A stretch of DNA of 64,000 bases from Xanthomarina gelatinilytica (GTDB lineage Bacteria; Bacteroidota; Bacteroidia; Flavobacteriales; Flavobacteriaceae): contig NZ_ANLA01000010.1 of NCBI RefSeq assembly GCF_000348685.1, positions 62,001 to 126,000 of the forward strand, in the 5' to 3' direction. The notes under the pieces are model-generated. The model did not search any database. It saw only the letters and a list, made by a program, of their open reading frames with translations, and was not told the DNA's origin. Position 1 is the first letter of the stretch. Each line of letters opens with the position of its first letter. This document shows positions 27,337 to 34,825 of the stretch, piece after piece. The translations under genes were made by a program, and so were the position numbers.

Positions 27337-27816
27337 CTACATATCATTAAAAATAGAGTGCATTAAACGCTTTTTGTCGTTTAAGCTTTCTTCCAAAGAA
27401 ATCATGGTCTCTGTTCTGTAAACCCCTTCAATATCGTCAAGCATGAAAATAATATCTTTGGCATGCTCAGTGTTTTTAGCCCTTATTTTACAGAAAATGT
27501 TAAATTTTCCTGTAGTAATGTGAGCAACAGTTACAAAAGGGATTTCGTTAATACGTTCCAAAACAAATTTGGTTTGAGATGTATTTTGAAGAAAAATTCC
27601 AACATAAGCAATGAAAGAATACCCTAATTTTTTGTAGTCCAAAGTCAAGGAAGAGCCTTTAATGATACCTGCATCCTCCATTTTCTTGACCCTTACATGA
27701 ATGGTTCCTGCTGAAATTGACAGATTTTTAGCAATATCAGTAAAAGGAACCCTTGTATTTTCAATTAACATATCTAGTATTTGATGATCTATTTCATCCA
27801 ACTTAAATTTTGCCAT
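27337..27816 (-). CDS. Lrp/AsnC family transcriptional regulator
   Basis: A 159-residue regulator with an N-terminal winged HTH (FTDIAKNLSISAGTIHVRVKKMEDAGII) and a C-terminal RAM/AsnC ligand-binding domain (FIAYVGIFLQN...FVTVAHITTGKFNIFCKIRA). Such proteins form octamers or dimers and respond to amino acids. A 9-bp inverted repeat lies 45 bp upstream of the start, a plausible autoregulatory site. It is transcribed after the M14 peptidase gene and ends at a clear terminator. A candidate -7 element TATTTTTG is on the minus strand at 27842-27849. Confidence 0.93.
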   Translation of the reverse strand: MAKFKLDEIDHQILDMLIENTRVPFTDIAKNLSISAGTIHVRVKKMEDAGIIKGSSLTLDYKKLGYSFIAYVGIFLQNTSQTKFVLERINEIPFVTVAHITTGKFNIFCKIRAKNTEHAKDIIFMLDDIEGVYRTETMISLEESLNDKKRLMHSIFNDM

Positions 27817-27841
27817 TTTATATGTTTTATTAAATAAAAGG

Positions 27842-27849
27842 CAAAAATA
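27842..27849 (-). promoter_or_regulatory. Candidate -7 element for the Lrp/AsnC gene
   Basis: The minus strand reads TATTTTTG, matching TAnnTTTG, 26 bp before the ATG at 27816. The nearest upstream TTG lies 26 bases away inside the inverted repeat, longer than the usual spacing, so support is modest. Confidence 0.4.
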
Positions 27850-27860
27850 ACATATTATTA

Positions 27861-27885
27861 TTTGATTTTATCTATCAAAATCAAA
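27861..27885. promoter_or_regulatory. Inverted repeat upstream of the Lrp/AsnC gene (putative operator)
   Basis: TTTGATTTT (27861-27869) and AAAATCAAA (27877-27885) are perfect 9-bp complements with a 7-nt spacer, located between the M14 stop and the regulator start, just upstream of its candidate -7 element. Lrp-family proteins commonly bind such AT-rich dyads at their own promoter. A weak transcript-end hairpin for the M14 gene is the alternative, but no T tract follows. Confidence 0.45.
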
Positions 27886-27887
27886 GA

Positions 27888-29048
27888 TTATGTAAGTTTT
27901 ATTGAATATTTAACACTGTCAATAATAACATATTCTACTTCAAGACCTTCAGTGATATTCAAACCATTTTCCAAAACCAATTCAAAGCCTTCGGCTGAAA
28001 GTTCCCTATGTCCAAAATAAGTGCTTAAATCCCCTATTTTTTCAACTTTGGCTACAAACTCTATCGTGTTGTTTTTTAAAATTTCTTGATATTGAATGGC
28101 AACATCCACCACTTGTGCTTCAGGATGCTTGATTATTTTGGCCTGTCTAATAAGAACATCAAAATGATTTTTAAAATTTTCAGGGATATTTAAGTAAGGT
28201 TCAAATCCTTCTCCTGTAATTCTAGTCGCTGAAATATAGTATATGCTATACAAAATGGCCTGAAACATATAAAACCTAGTGATTTCACGTTGATAATCGT
28301 TTTCAAAATGACCAGCTTCAAACAAAATGGTAGGGCAATTCAGGGTTTGGAAGGTGTCTCCTACGCAATTATCGTTATACGTATCGTCATATCTGCCAAT
28401 TTGATTGGGAATTTGTTCCTGCAACACCTTATTGGTAGCGGCAATTACCTCCATGGCAATTTTGCGAGTCTCCGTTATGGAACAAGCCTGGTCCTGAGCA
28501 GGTGACAAAAAAGATAAAGTAGCCGAATTGGCTGTGTTTCCTGCACCAAATATGGTGCGTTGTCCATGCAAATTAAAGCAATAATCTGGTTTAAAAGTTT
28601 GGAACAGGTCCCTTAAAACCCGACTTTCAGGCTGTGAAAGATTCTTGGCGTCTCTATTTAAATCCACGTTGTTTGCATTGTGTCTTGTATATAATTTGGA
28701 ACCATCTGGATTCAACATAGGTACCAAAAACATAGTACATGTCTCTAAGATATGCTTTATAATACTATTGGAGCCATCATTAAAAACATTACAGATATCA
28801 AAAACTGCTTTTGTGGTTGTACTTTCATTGCCATGCATTTGGGACCACATCAAAATCTTTTTTGGACCTGTTCCAATTTTTATTACATGAATAGGTTTAC
28901 CCAAAACCGAATGCCCAATCACATCAACTTGAAATGACATTTTTAAATTTTCAATTAATGGAGTTATATGCTCCAGATGGATATATCGATTTTCAAGAGC
29001 GGATTCTTTGTGCAAATCGAATAAGTTTTTTAATAAGGAGGAAGTCAT
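27888..29048 (-). CDS. M14 family zinc carboxypeptidase-like protein
   Basis: A 386-residue protein with the M14 metallopeptidase core: SQMHGNEST gives the zinc ligands H72 and E75, then MLNPDGSKLY, NVDLNRDAKN, a third zinc-ligand histidine in CFNLHGQR, and the catalytic-type glutamate in LFEAGHFEND. The last ~110 residues form an extra domain (YFGHRELSAEGFELVLENG). No signal peptide is seen, so it is probably cytoplasmic; peptide or amino-acid-conjugate hydrolysis is likely but the substrate is unknown. It is divergent from the XRE regulator, with two shared dyads just upstream. Confidence 0.87.
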   Translation of the reverse strand: MTSSLLKNLFDLHKESALENRYIHLEHITPLIENLKMSFQVDVIGHSVLGKPIHVIKIGTGPKKILMWSQMHGNESTTTKAVFDICNVFNDGSNSIIKHILETCTMFLVPMLNPDGSKLYTRHNANNVDLNRDAKNLSQPESRVLRDLFQTFKPDYCFNLHGQRTIFGAGNTANSATLSFLSPAQDQACSITETRKIAMEVIAATNKVLQEQIPNQIGRYDDTYNDNCVGDTFQTLNCPTILFEAGHFENDYQREITRFYMFQAILYSIYYISATRITGEGFEPYLNIPENFKNHFDVLIRQAKIIKHPEAQVVDVAIQYQEILKNNTIEFVAKVEKIGDLSTYFGHRELSAEGFELVLENGLNITEGLEVEYVIIDSVKYSIKLT

Positions 29049-29349
29049 TTAAAATGGTTTGCTACAAATGTAAACAAATAACAATTTACAAATGTAAACA
29101 GTAAAAATACCATTTTTTGTTTACAATGGTTAACATGAAATAGTTTAAAGATGTGGTTTGTTTACAGAAGAATCATAAAAACACACTAACTATTCTGTTA
29201 TAATTTTAGTTATATGTATTTCAGTTGATTAAGTTATTTTATATAAAGTATTACATGATGTGATTTATGTTAAATTTTAAATATATTTAGTGACCTATCT
29301 GTTTAATTGTTACATTTGTAAATACAAAACCATTTACTTATAGTTTACA
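29049..29349. promoter_or_regulatory. Divergent promoter region with an array of TTTACA-NN-TGTAAA dyads
   Basis: This 301-bp gap between the M14 and XRE genes contains related dyads at 29061-29074, 29085-29098, 29119-29134 and 29309-29322, a half site near 29160-29166, and one overlapping the XRE start codon (29343-29358). The first, second and fourth contain TACATTTG, an exact TAnnTTTG -7 element: leftward for the M14 gene (first and second), rightward for the XRE gene (29311-29318, 31 bp before its ATG). Confidence 0.6.
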
Positions 29350-29748
29350 ATGATAAACAACGAAGAATTCTCAAAAAGGCTTCAAAAAGTCATGGATTAT
29401 TACAACGAAAGTGCCTCTTCTTTCGCTGAAAAAATTGGTGTACAACGTTCCAGTATTTCACACATACTTTCCGGTAGAAATAAACCGAGTTTGGATTTTG
29501 TGTTGAAAGTGCTCTCCTCTTTCCCAGAAGTTGAACTCTATTGGTTGTTAAATGGAAAAGGACAATTTCCTGTTGAAGAAAAATTGCAAGCTGAAATCCC
29601 TTTTGGAAATAATGTAAAGGAAACAAGATCCCAACCTGTTGTTTCAGAAATAAAGCAAACTGAAAAAAACACTTCCAAAGAAAAAACCATAGAACGTATT
29701 GTGATTTTTTATTCGGATGGAAGCTTTAAAAGTTTTGAAGAGTTTTAA
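29350..29748 (+). CDS. XRE-family helix-turn-helix regulator
   Basis: A 132-residue protein with an N-terminal Cro/CI-type HTH: SASSFAEKIGVQRSSISHILSGRNKPS, residues about 19-45. The region VELYWLLNGKGQFP follows, typical of bacteroidal XRE regulators. The C-terminal half is charged and low in complexity (KQTEKNTSKEKTIERIV) and ends in a short strand (IVIFYSDGSFKSFEEF). The dyad array in its promoter, one copy lying on its -7 element and one on its start codon, suggests strong autoregulation. There is no neighbouring toxin or phage gene. Confidence 0.9.
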   Translation: MINNEEFSKRLQKVMDYYNESASSFAEKIGVQRSSISHILSGRNKPSLDFVLKVLSSFPEVELYWLLNGKGQFPVEEKLQAEIPFGNNVKETRSQPVVSEIKQTEKNTSKEKTIERIVIFYSDGSFKSFEEF

Positions 29749-29753
29749 GCCAT

Positions 29754-29784
29754 AAAAAAAGCCTGAATTAAAATTCAGGCTTTT
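29754..29784. terminator. Bidirectional Rho-independent terminator
   Basis: AAAAGCCTGAAT (29757-29768) pairs with ATTCAGGCTTTT (29773-29784) around TAAA. A and T runs flank it on both sides, so it can end the XRE gene and the convergent gene at 29816. Confidence 0.85.
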
Positions 29785-29815
29785 GTATAACTTTGTTATT
29801 ATAAAAAAAAAATTA

Positions 29816-30298
29816 TTATAAAAATCGGCTGTGCCAACTATCGCTGGCAGGAACTTCCCAATTTTCATTAAATTCTGCAATATTCACAACCAAGTTGTTA
29901 AATACTATGGTGTTTTTGGACACAGCCCTATCCTTGGCCATTTGTTTAAAATCTGTCAAGGGTTTATAAGCAATAAAATCCCCTTGCTTATAAGAAACGT
30001 TCATTTTGTCCAACAAATCTACTTGATACTCTTTTTCCAATTGTTGAATAAAATGTACTGAGGCATCAATAGAACAACCTGTGGCTGTTCCATGCTGTTG
30101 ATTTAAAGCAATGACAATAAAACGCTTATAAACAATTTTATAACCAGCTTGCAAATCGCTACCATGAGCTGTCCAGTTTTCAAGGAAAACATCCAGCTTT
30201 GCCTCTATTTCTTTAAGCTCTTGATCTGTAAAAGAACGGTTGCACTGATATATCCATACTTTGGATTCTTGGGGTAAGGTGTTAAAATCTACTAACAT
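29816..30298 (-). CDS. Conserved Bacteroidota protein of unknown function (often labelled 'ABC transporter ATPase')
   Basis: A 160-residue soluble protein. Recognisable conserved segments are SKVWIYQCNR, NWTAHGSDLQAGY, TGCSIDASVHFIQQLE, VSKNTIVFNNLV and the end SWHSRFL. From memory, homologues are common in flavobacteria and carry the name 'ABC transporter ATPase', yet there is no Walker A (GxxGxGKS), Walker B or signature motif, so that name is not supported. It is the last gene of the minus-strand run that begins with the amidase. Confidence 0.8.
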   Translation of the reverse strand: MLVDFNTLPQESKVWIYQCNRSFTDQELKEIEAKLDVFLENWTAHGSDLQAGYKIVYKRFIVIALNQQHGTATGCSIDASVHFIQQLEKEYQVDLLDKMNVSYKQGDFIAYKPLTDFKQMAKDRAVSKNTIVFNNLVVNIAEFNENWEVPASDSWHSRFL

Positions 30299-30321
30299 GT
30301 TTTTTCTTTTCAGAGGGATTT

Positions 30322-30963
30322 TTAAATCAATTCTAAATATTTAATAACTTTTTTTAAAACATAACGTTTTTCGCTCAAATCGAAATATTCCTCTTCTTTG
30401 TAGAAAATCCTGAAATTCTTTTTATAATTTGATTTATTGAGAAGGGAATAATCTTCAAATTGTTCAGACACAATAAATATATGTTCTTTATTGAACTCAT
30501 CTGTTACCATTATATAGGACACAGCATCATTGTTTAATGACACCAATTTTGCTTCCATGTTAAGATCTTCAAGATTTTTTGGTGCAGGTGGAGGAGGCAC
30601 ATCGTTAAATCCATCTTCTTCCATGTATGAGCCTGCCATTGCCATAATTATTTTTGGACATTCATTCATCATCTTGTAAGCAATGTCTTCTCCCAGCTTT
30701 ATCAAGGTGCTTTCATCATCAAAAGACAAATTAAAAAATGTATCTACATCTGCTTTATGATTGCCATAGCTTTCTAAAATGCACAATCCTAATTCCAATT
30801 CTAATGTATCTGAATTTACATTGGAAAAATCTACATTTTTAGCATTAATACAATTACAGGTTTCCTGTGCCATTGTATGTAATAGTTCGTCCTTTGAGAG
30901 TTGCTGAGCAATGGACAGGTTGGTTGATATTACAACGAATAGGAAAGCGATTTTTTTTAACAT
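30322..30963 (-). CDS. Secreted protein of unknown function
   Basis: A 213-residue protein with a typical signal peptide (MLKKIAFLFVVISTNLSIAQ). The mature N-terminal half has cysteines in TCNCINAKN, LGLCILES and NECPKI. The spacing resembles small flavobacterial periplasmic helical proteins of unknown role. A proline-rich linker (VPPPPAPKNL) leads to a beta-rich C-terminal half (AVSYIMVTDEF...HIFIVSEQF). It lies 21 bp after the CCG Fe-S gene and 23 bp before the next gene, so it is probably in the same operon. No function is proposed. Confidence 0.75.
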   Translation of the reverse strand: MLKKIAFLFVVISTNLSIAQQLSKDELLHTMAQETCNCINAKNVDFSNVNSDTLELELGLCILESYGNHKADVDTFFNLSFDDESTLIKLGEDIAYKMMNECPKIIMAMAGSYMEEDGFNDVPPPPAPKNLEDLNMEAKLVSLNNDAVSYIMVTDEFNKEHIFIVSEQFEDYSLLNKSNYKKNFRIFYKEEEYFDLSEKRYVLKKVIKYLELI

Positions 30964-30984
30964 GGTAAGTTCATGGTTTTAATT

Positions 30985-31779
30985 TTATAGATTTTGGGAA
31001 TTGGCAATTAATTCGGCAATATCCATCACTTGAACACTGTCTTCTTTTTCTTTGGCTTTTACGCCATCGGTCATCATGGTATTGCAATAAGGGCAACCTG
31101 TAGCAATAATATTTGGGTTGGTTTCCATGGCATCCTCAGTTCTCAAAACATTAATGTCCTTATCTCCTTTTTCGGGTTCTTTAAACATTTGTGCACCACC
31201 TGCTCCACAGCATAAGGCTGAATTTCGGCTGCGTTTCATTTCTACCAAATCCACACCCAAAGACCTTAACAGGTTTCTTGGAGCTTCGTAAACATCATTT
31301 GCCCTACCTAAATAACAAGGATCATGAAACGTGATGCGTTTGCCACTTAACTGGTTGGAGCCTTCAATAGTTAAACGTCCAGATTTTATCAGTTCATTTA
31401 TAAACTCCGTATGGTGTTGCACCTGGTAATTTCCTCCTAGTTCCGGATATTCATTTTTTAAGGTATTGTAGGAATGAGGACAGGCAGTAACAATACGCTT
31501 TATTTCGTAAGCATTTAAAACCTCAATGTTGGTAACGGCTTGCATTTGAAACAAAAATTCGTTTCCGGCACGTTTTGCCACATCTCCTGTAGAACTTTCC
31601 TCGGTTCCCAATACGGCAAAATCTACATTAGCCTTGTTAAGGATTTTCACGAAAGCTTTGGTTATTTTTTTTGCTCTATCGTCGTAACTACCAGCAGCTC
31701 CAACCCAAAAAAGAATTTCTGGTTGTCTGCCTTCTGCCATACATTGTGCCATGGTAGGCACTTTTAATTGTTCGCTCAT
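30985..31779 (-). CDS. (Fe-S)-binding protein with CCG domains
   Basis: A 264-residue soluble protein of the heterodisulfide reductase HdrB/LutA/GlpC group. The second CCG motif is clear: TFHDPCYLGR...CCGAGGAQMF...ATGCPYCNTMM. The first is represented by ACPHSYNTLKNEYPELGG. Such domains bind a noncubane [4Fe-4S] cluster or shuttle electrons between a dehydrogenase and quinone. The membrane ferredoxin gene at 32499 is its likely partner, two genes upstream on the same strand. The electron donor is not apparent. Confidence 0.88.
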   Translation of the reverse strand: MSEQLKVPTMAQCMAEGRQPEILFWVGAAGSYDDRAKKITKAFVKILNKANVDFAVLGTEESSTGDVAKRAGNEFLFQMQAVTNIEVLNAYEIKRIVTACPHSYNTLKNEYPELGGNYQVQHHTEFINELIKSGRLTIEGSNQLSGKRITFHDPCYLGRANDVYEAPRNLLRSLGVDLVEMKRSRNSALCCGAGGAQMFKEPEKGDKDINVLRTEDAMETNPNIIATGCPYCNTMMTDGVKAKEKEDSVQVMDIAELIANSQNL

Positions 31780-31844
31780 GTTGTTAATGCTTTAATTTTT
31801 TAAAATTTATGCTTTGCTGTTTGCTAACAAGCAGTTGCAAAAAT

Positions 31845-32294
31845 TTATGACTCATGATGACCATCATCAAAAACCTGAATGGTCACTTTTTTATCCACTA
31901 AATCTGTAAACTTACCTTTATATCTGGTTGCTTTTACCAAGTGGTTGTCTATCCAATGGTAATTTCCGCCTCTTGGTTTTCCCATAAGCAAACTATGGAA
32001 TTTAAAACCGTGTTTGTTCAACCAGTTTGTGGTCACTTCTCTATGATCTTCTGTTCTTGAAGTGAAAAAACAAATTAAATGTCCTTCGTCATACCATTTG
32101 TTACAGGTTGCCAGTGCATCTGGATAGGGTTTACAAGTTGCCATTCGTTCAGGTTCCTCATTAGGAATATCGTCTGTAATGGTCCCATCTATATCAATTA
32201 AATAATTTTTAACGTCTTTTGGCAAAATTGGACTGACTTTTTCTCCTGCTTCAACTTTTTCATGTAATAGTTTATCTGCGTCTTCTCTTTTCAT
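31845..32294 (-). CDS. HAD-like phosphatase
   Basis: About 149 residues from the ATG at 32294; a TTG at 32300 would add two. The HAD motif I is NYLIDIDGTITDD (DxDGT). Motif II is FFTSRTEDHREVT. Motif III/IV may be represented by KPRGGNYHWIDNHLV and FDDGHH. The protein is small, with no clear cap domain. Homologues are sometimes named 'phosphoheptose isomerase', but no SIS domain is present, so that name looks wrong. It sits between two Fe-S protein genes. Substrate unknown. Confidence 0.8.
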   Translation of the reverse strand: MKREDADKLLHEKVEAGEKVSPILPKDVKNYLIDIDGTITDDIPNEEPERMATCKPYPDALATCNKWYDEGHLICFFTSRTEDHREVTTNWLNKHGFKFHSLLMGKPRGGNYHWIDNHLVKATRYKGKFTDLVDKKVTIQVFDDGHHES

Positions 32295-32302
32295 GCTCAA
32301 CT

Positions 32303-32318
32303 TCCTGCAAAGGCAGGA
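32303..32318. repeat. Short intergenic palindromic repeat, copy 1
   Basis: TCCTGC-AAAG-GCAGGA forms a 6-bp stem next to the HAD phosphatase start, and is followed on the plus strand by a T-rich run. A related sequence stands at 32475-32494 at the other end of this gap. They look like copies of a small intergenic repeat. Confidence 0.4.
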
Positions 32319-32474
32319 TTATTTTTTAATTAATTTGGCTTTTAATAGTTTACTTTGGATATGACACTTATTAACGATTAAATAAATTGAAAAAATTTAG
32401 ACTTTTTAAAGCCATCCGAATTCATTAATTCATTACAACGTATTTGTTATAGATTCACTGTTTTTTCAATAAGG

Positions 32475-32494
32475 TTCCTGCAAACGCAGAGGAA
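32475..32494. repeat. Short intergenic palindromic repeat, copy 2 (degenerate)
   Basis: This copy begins TTCCTGCAAACGCAG and ends AGGAA. It shares TTCCTGCAAA-GCAG with the copy at 32303, with an interrupted stem. It lies 5 bp beyond the stop of the Fe-S gene at 32499. Confidence 0.35.
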
Positions 32495-32498
32495 TTCG

Positions 32499-33806
32499 TT
32501 ATTCGTCCTTCCAATTCAATCTATCCATTTGGTTGTAAGGCCAAGGCGCTCCATTGTTTTCAATATTTGTCATCATATTGTTAAGTTCCACTGGAGCAGC
32601 ACTTTGTTCCATTACCAAATAACGTCTCATATCAATGATAATAGATAAAGGGTCTATACTTACTGGACAAGCTTCCACACAAGCGTTGCAAGTGGTACAA
32701 GCCCAAAGTTCTTCGGCAGTTATGTAATCTCCCAAAAGTTGTTTCCCATCCTCTTTGAATTTGCCATTGTTTGCGTCTATATTCTTACCAACTTCCTCCA
32801 ATCGATCCCTAGTGTCCATCATGATTTTTCTAGGGGACAGTTTTTTTCCTGTTAAATTGGCAGGACACTCACTGGTACATCGTCCACATTCTGTACATGT
32901 GTAAGCATTTAATAACTGAACCCAAGATAGGTCCTGGACATCGCTTGCCCCAAATTTTGCAGGCATTTCGGCGTCGGCTCCTTCTGGTGGTGCAGCAAAT
33001 GGATCGACATTTGGATCCATCATCATTTTAACTTCTTTTGTAACCGATTCCAGGTTGTTTAATTGTCCTTTAGGTTTAACTTTTCCATAATAAGTGTTTG
33101 GGAAAGCCAAAAGAATGTGTAAGTGCTTGGAATAGTATAAATAATTTAAAAAGACCAATATCCCTAAAATATGCAACCACCAGGCTGCTCGTTCTATGGT
33201 ATGAATGGTTGGCTCTGACAAACCACTGAACCAAGGCGCTATATATTGACTGACCACATTTCCGGAATTCATTAATTGAAAATGAATATCTGTAGCATTC
33301 ATAACCAAAAACAAGGTCATTAATACCATTTCGAAATACAAAATATAATTGGCATCGTTTTTTGGCCAACTGGTCATTTCACTTTTCCAGAAACGTTGAA
33401 TTTTAATGATGTTTCTTCTAATCCAGAATACGATAACAGAAATTAAAACCAAAACTGCCAAAATTTCGAAAGTACCTATTAAAACTCCATAAAGCTCTTG
33501 GTAATAAGAGAATATTCGCCAAGTCCCGAATAGTCCATCGATAACAATTTCCAACAATTCAATATTGATGATAATGAAACCTACATATACAATAACGTGC
33601 AGGAATCCAGCAATGGGTCTTTTAACCATTTTACTTTGTCCCAATGCAATCATGGCCATGTTTTTCCAGCGTTGGCTTTTATTATCACTTACATCTACAT
33701 CTTGTCCTAACTTGATGTTTCTAATAAGTTTTTTAACATTTCTGGCAAAAAACCCTAGTCCAGCAATAAGTGCTATAGCAAATAATATGTTTGGAAGGTA
33801 ATTCAT
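32499..33806 (-). CDS. Membrane-bound 4Fe-4S dicluster protein (heterodisulfide reductase/GlpC-NarI-like)
   Basis: A 435-residue protein. The first ~230 residues hold about five or six membrane helices with histidines resembling a NarI-type haem b domain. The C-terminal half has two [4Fe-4S] ferredoxin motifs: CTECGRCTSECP near residue 300 and CTTCNACVEACP near residue 370. It would pass electrons between a soluble CCG protein (30985) and the quinone pool. It is 16 bp from the MCE gene upstream, so it is probably cotranscribed with it. Confidence 0.87.
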   Translation of the reverse strand: MNYLPNILFAIALIAGLGFFARNVKKLIRNIKLGQDVDVSDNKSQRWKNMAMIALGQSKMVKRPIAGFLHVIVYVGFIIINIELLEIVIDGLFGTWRIFSYYQELYGVLIGTFEILAVLVLISVIVFWIRRNIIKIQRFWKSEMTSWPKNDANYILYFEMVLMTLFLVMNATDIHFQLMNSGNVVSQYIAPWFSGLSEPTIHTIERAAWWLHILGILVFLNYLYYSKHLHILLAFPNTYYGKVKPKGQLNNLESVTKEVKMMMDPNVDPFAAPPEGADAEMPAKFGASDVQDLSWVQLLNAYTCTECGRCTSECPANLTGKKLSPRKIMMDTRDRLEEVGKNIDANNGKFKEDGKQLLGDYITAEELWACTTCNACVEACPVSIDPLSIIIDMRRYLVMEQSAAPVELNNMMTNIENNGAPWPYNQMDRLNWKDE

Positions 33807-33822
33807 AATAAGATTAGGTTAG

Positions 33823-34770
33823 TTATTGTCTTTCGTCTTCTGGCTTTACGTATCCTTCTTTATTTTTTCCTCCAAAAACAGATACATTAACATAGCGTTT
33901 TGGATTTAACTTTACATCCTGAAGCAATTCGCTTAATTGTTGTGATGCCACTTCCAAATTGTGGTAAAGTTTGTCGTCTTTTAGCAATTTCCCTAAGGTT
34001 CCCTCACCATGTTCCATATCTGCCAAAAGGGCATTCACTTGTAGCAAAGTGGTATCAAGACTTGAAATGGTTTTGGAAATTTCAACATCCTTTAAATCGT
34101 TTGATAACACTGCCAAGTCTTTACTAATTGAGTTAAAGTTACTGATAACTTGTGTTAAACTGTCTTGGTTTTTGGCAATCAAGGAGTTAAAGGAACCAGA
34201 AAGGTTTTTAAAAGAAGTTAAGGTTAAATTAAGCTCTTTAATAGCGTGTTTAAGACCTTCTTTTGAATCGTCTTCCACCAAACCGTTGATACTTACCAAA
34301 AGGGAATCGGCAGATTTTAAAGTGTCGTCCAAGCCTTCACTTAGACCAGAAAAATTTTCGGAGAGGTTTTTAATAAGACCAGGTTCCACTTCAGACTGCA
34401 AGAAATCGCCATCTTCGGCAATTTGGTCGTCATCAGCGGGAATAATGGCAAGTCCGTTGCCATCCAAGAGACCTAAAGGATAGAGTCTCATTTTACTGTT
34501 TTTAGAGAATTTCAATTCGTCATCAACTGTAAAAGACACTCTGGTTTTACCAGTTTCAACAATGTATGTTATCTTGTTGATTTTACCAACATTATTCCCT
34601 TTAATAGTAACAGGAGAGGCTGTTGTTAAACCATTATAATCAAATTCGGTATAGTAAGCGTCGGAAACATTGAATAAATTTTTACCTTTTAAATAATTAA
34701 AGCCAAAAATAAAGAACAGAATTCCAAATATGACCAAAATAGCCGTTTTAACTTCTCTAGATAGTTTCAA
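33823..34770 (-). CDS. MCE/MlaD family protein
   Basis: A 315-residue inner-membrane-anchored protein. One N-terminal helix (AILVIFGILFFIFGFNYL) is followed by the MCE domain (LFNVSDAYYTEFDYNGLTTASPVTIKGNNVGKI...LLDGNGLAII). The rest is a long helical, coiled-coil-like stretch. MlaD-type proteins form hexamers that ferry phospholipids across the periplasm with an MlaE/MlaF ABC transporter; those partners are not in this window. It lies between the amidase and a membrane Fe-S gene. Confidence 0.9.
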   Translation of the reverse strand: MKLSREVKTAILVIFGILFFIFGFNYLKGKNLFNVSDAYYTEFDYNGLTTASPVTIKGNNVGKINKITYIVETGKTRVSFTVDDELKFSKNSKMRLYPLGLLDGNGLAIIPADDDQIAEDGDFLQSEVEPGLIKNLSENFSGLSEGLDDTLKSADSLLVSINGLVEDDSKEGLKHAIKELNLTLTSFKNLSGSFNSLIAKNQDSLTQVISNFNSISKDLAVLSNDLKDVEISKTISSLDTTLLQVNALLADMEHGEGTLGKLLKDDKLYHNLEVASQQLSELLQDVKLNPKRYVNVSVFGGKNKEGYVKPEDERQ

Positions 34771-34825
34771 ATTGTATAAATTTAGTTACCTAACAAAATT
34801 AGAAATAAAATTATAAAGAATGGCT

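Noticed and set aside
29350-29748. XRE regulator as the antitoxin of a toxin-antitoxin pair
   Set aside because: No small adjacent toxin gene exists on either strand; the neighbours are a metallopeptidase and a conserved unknown separated by a terminator.
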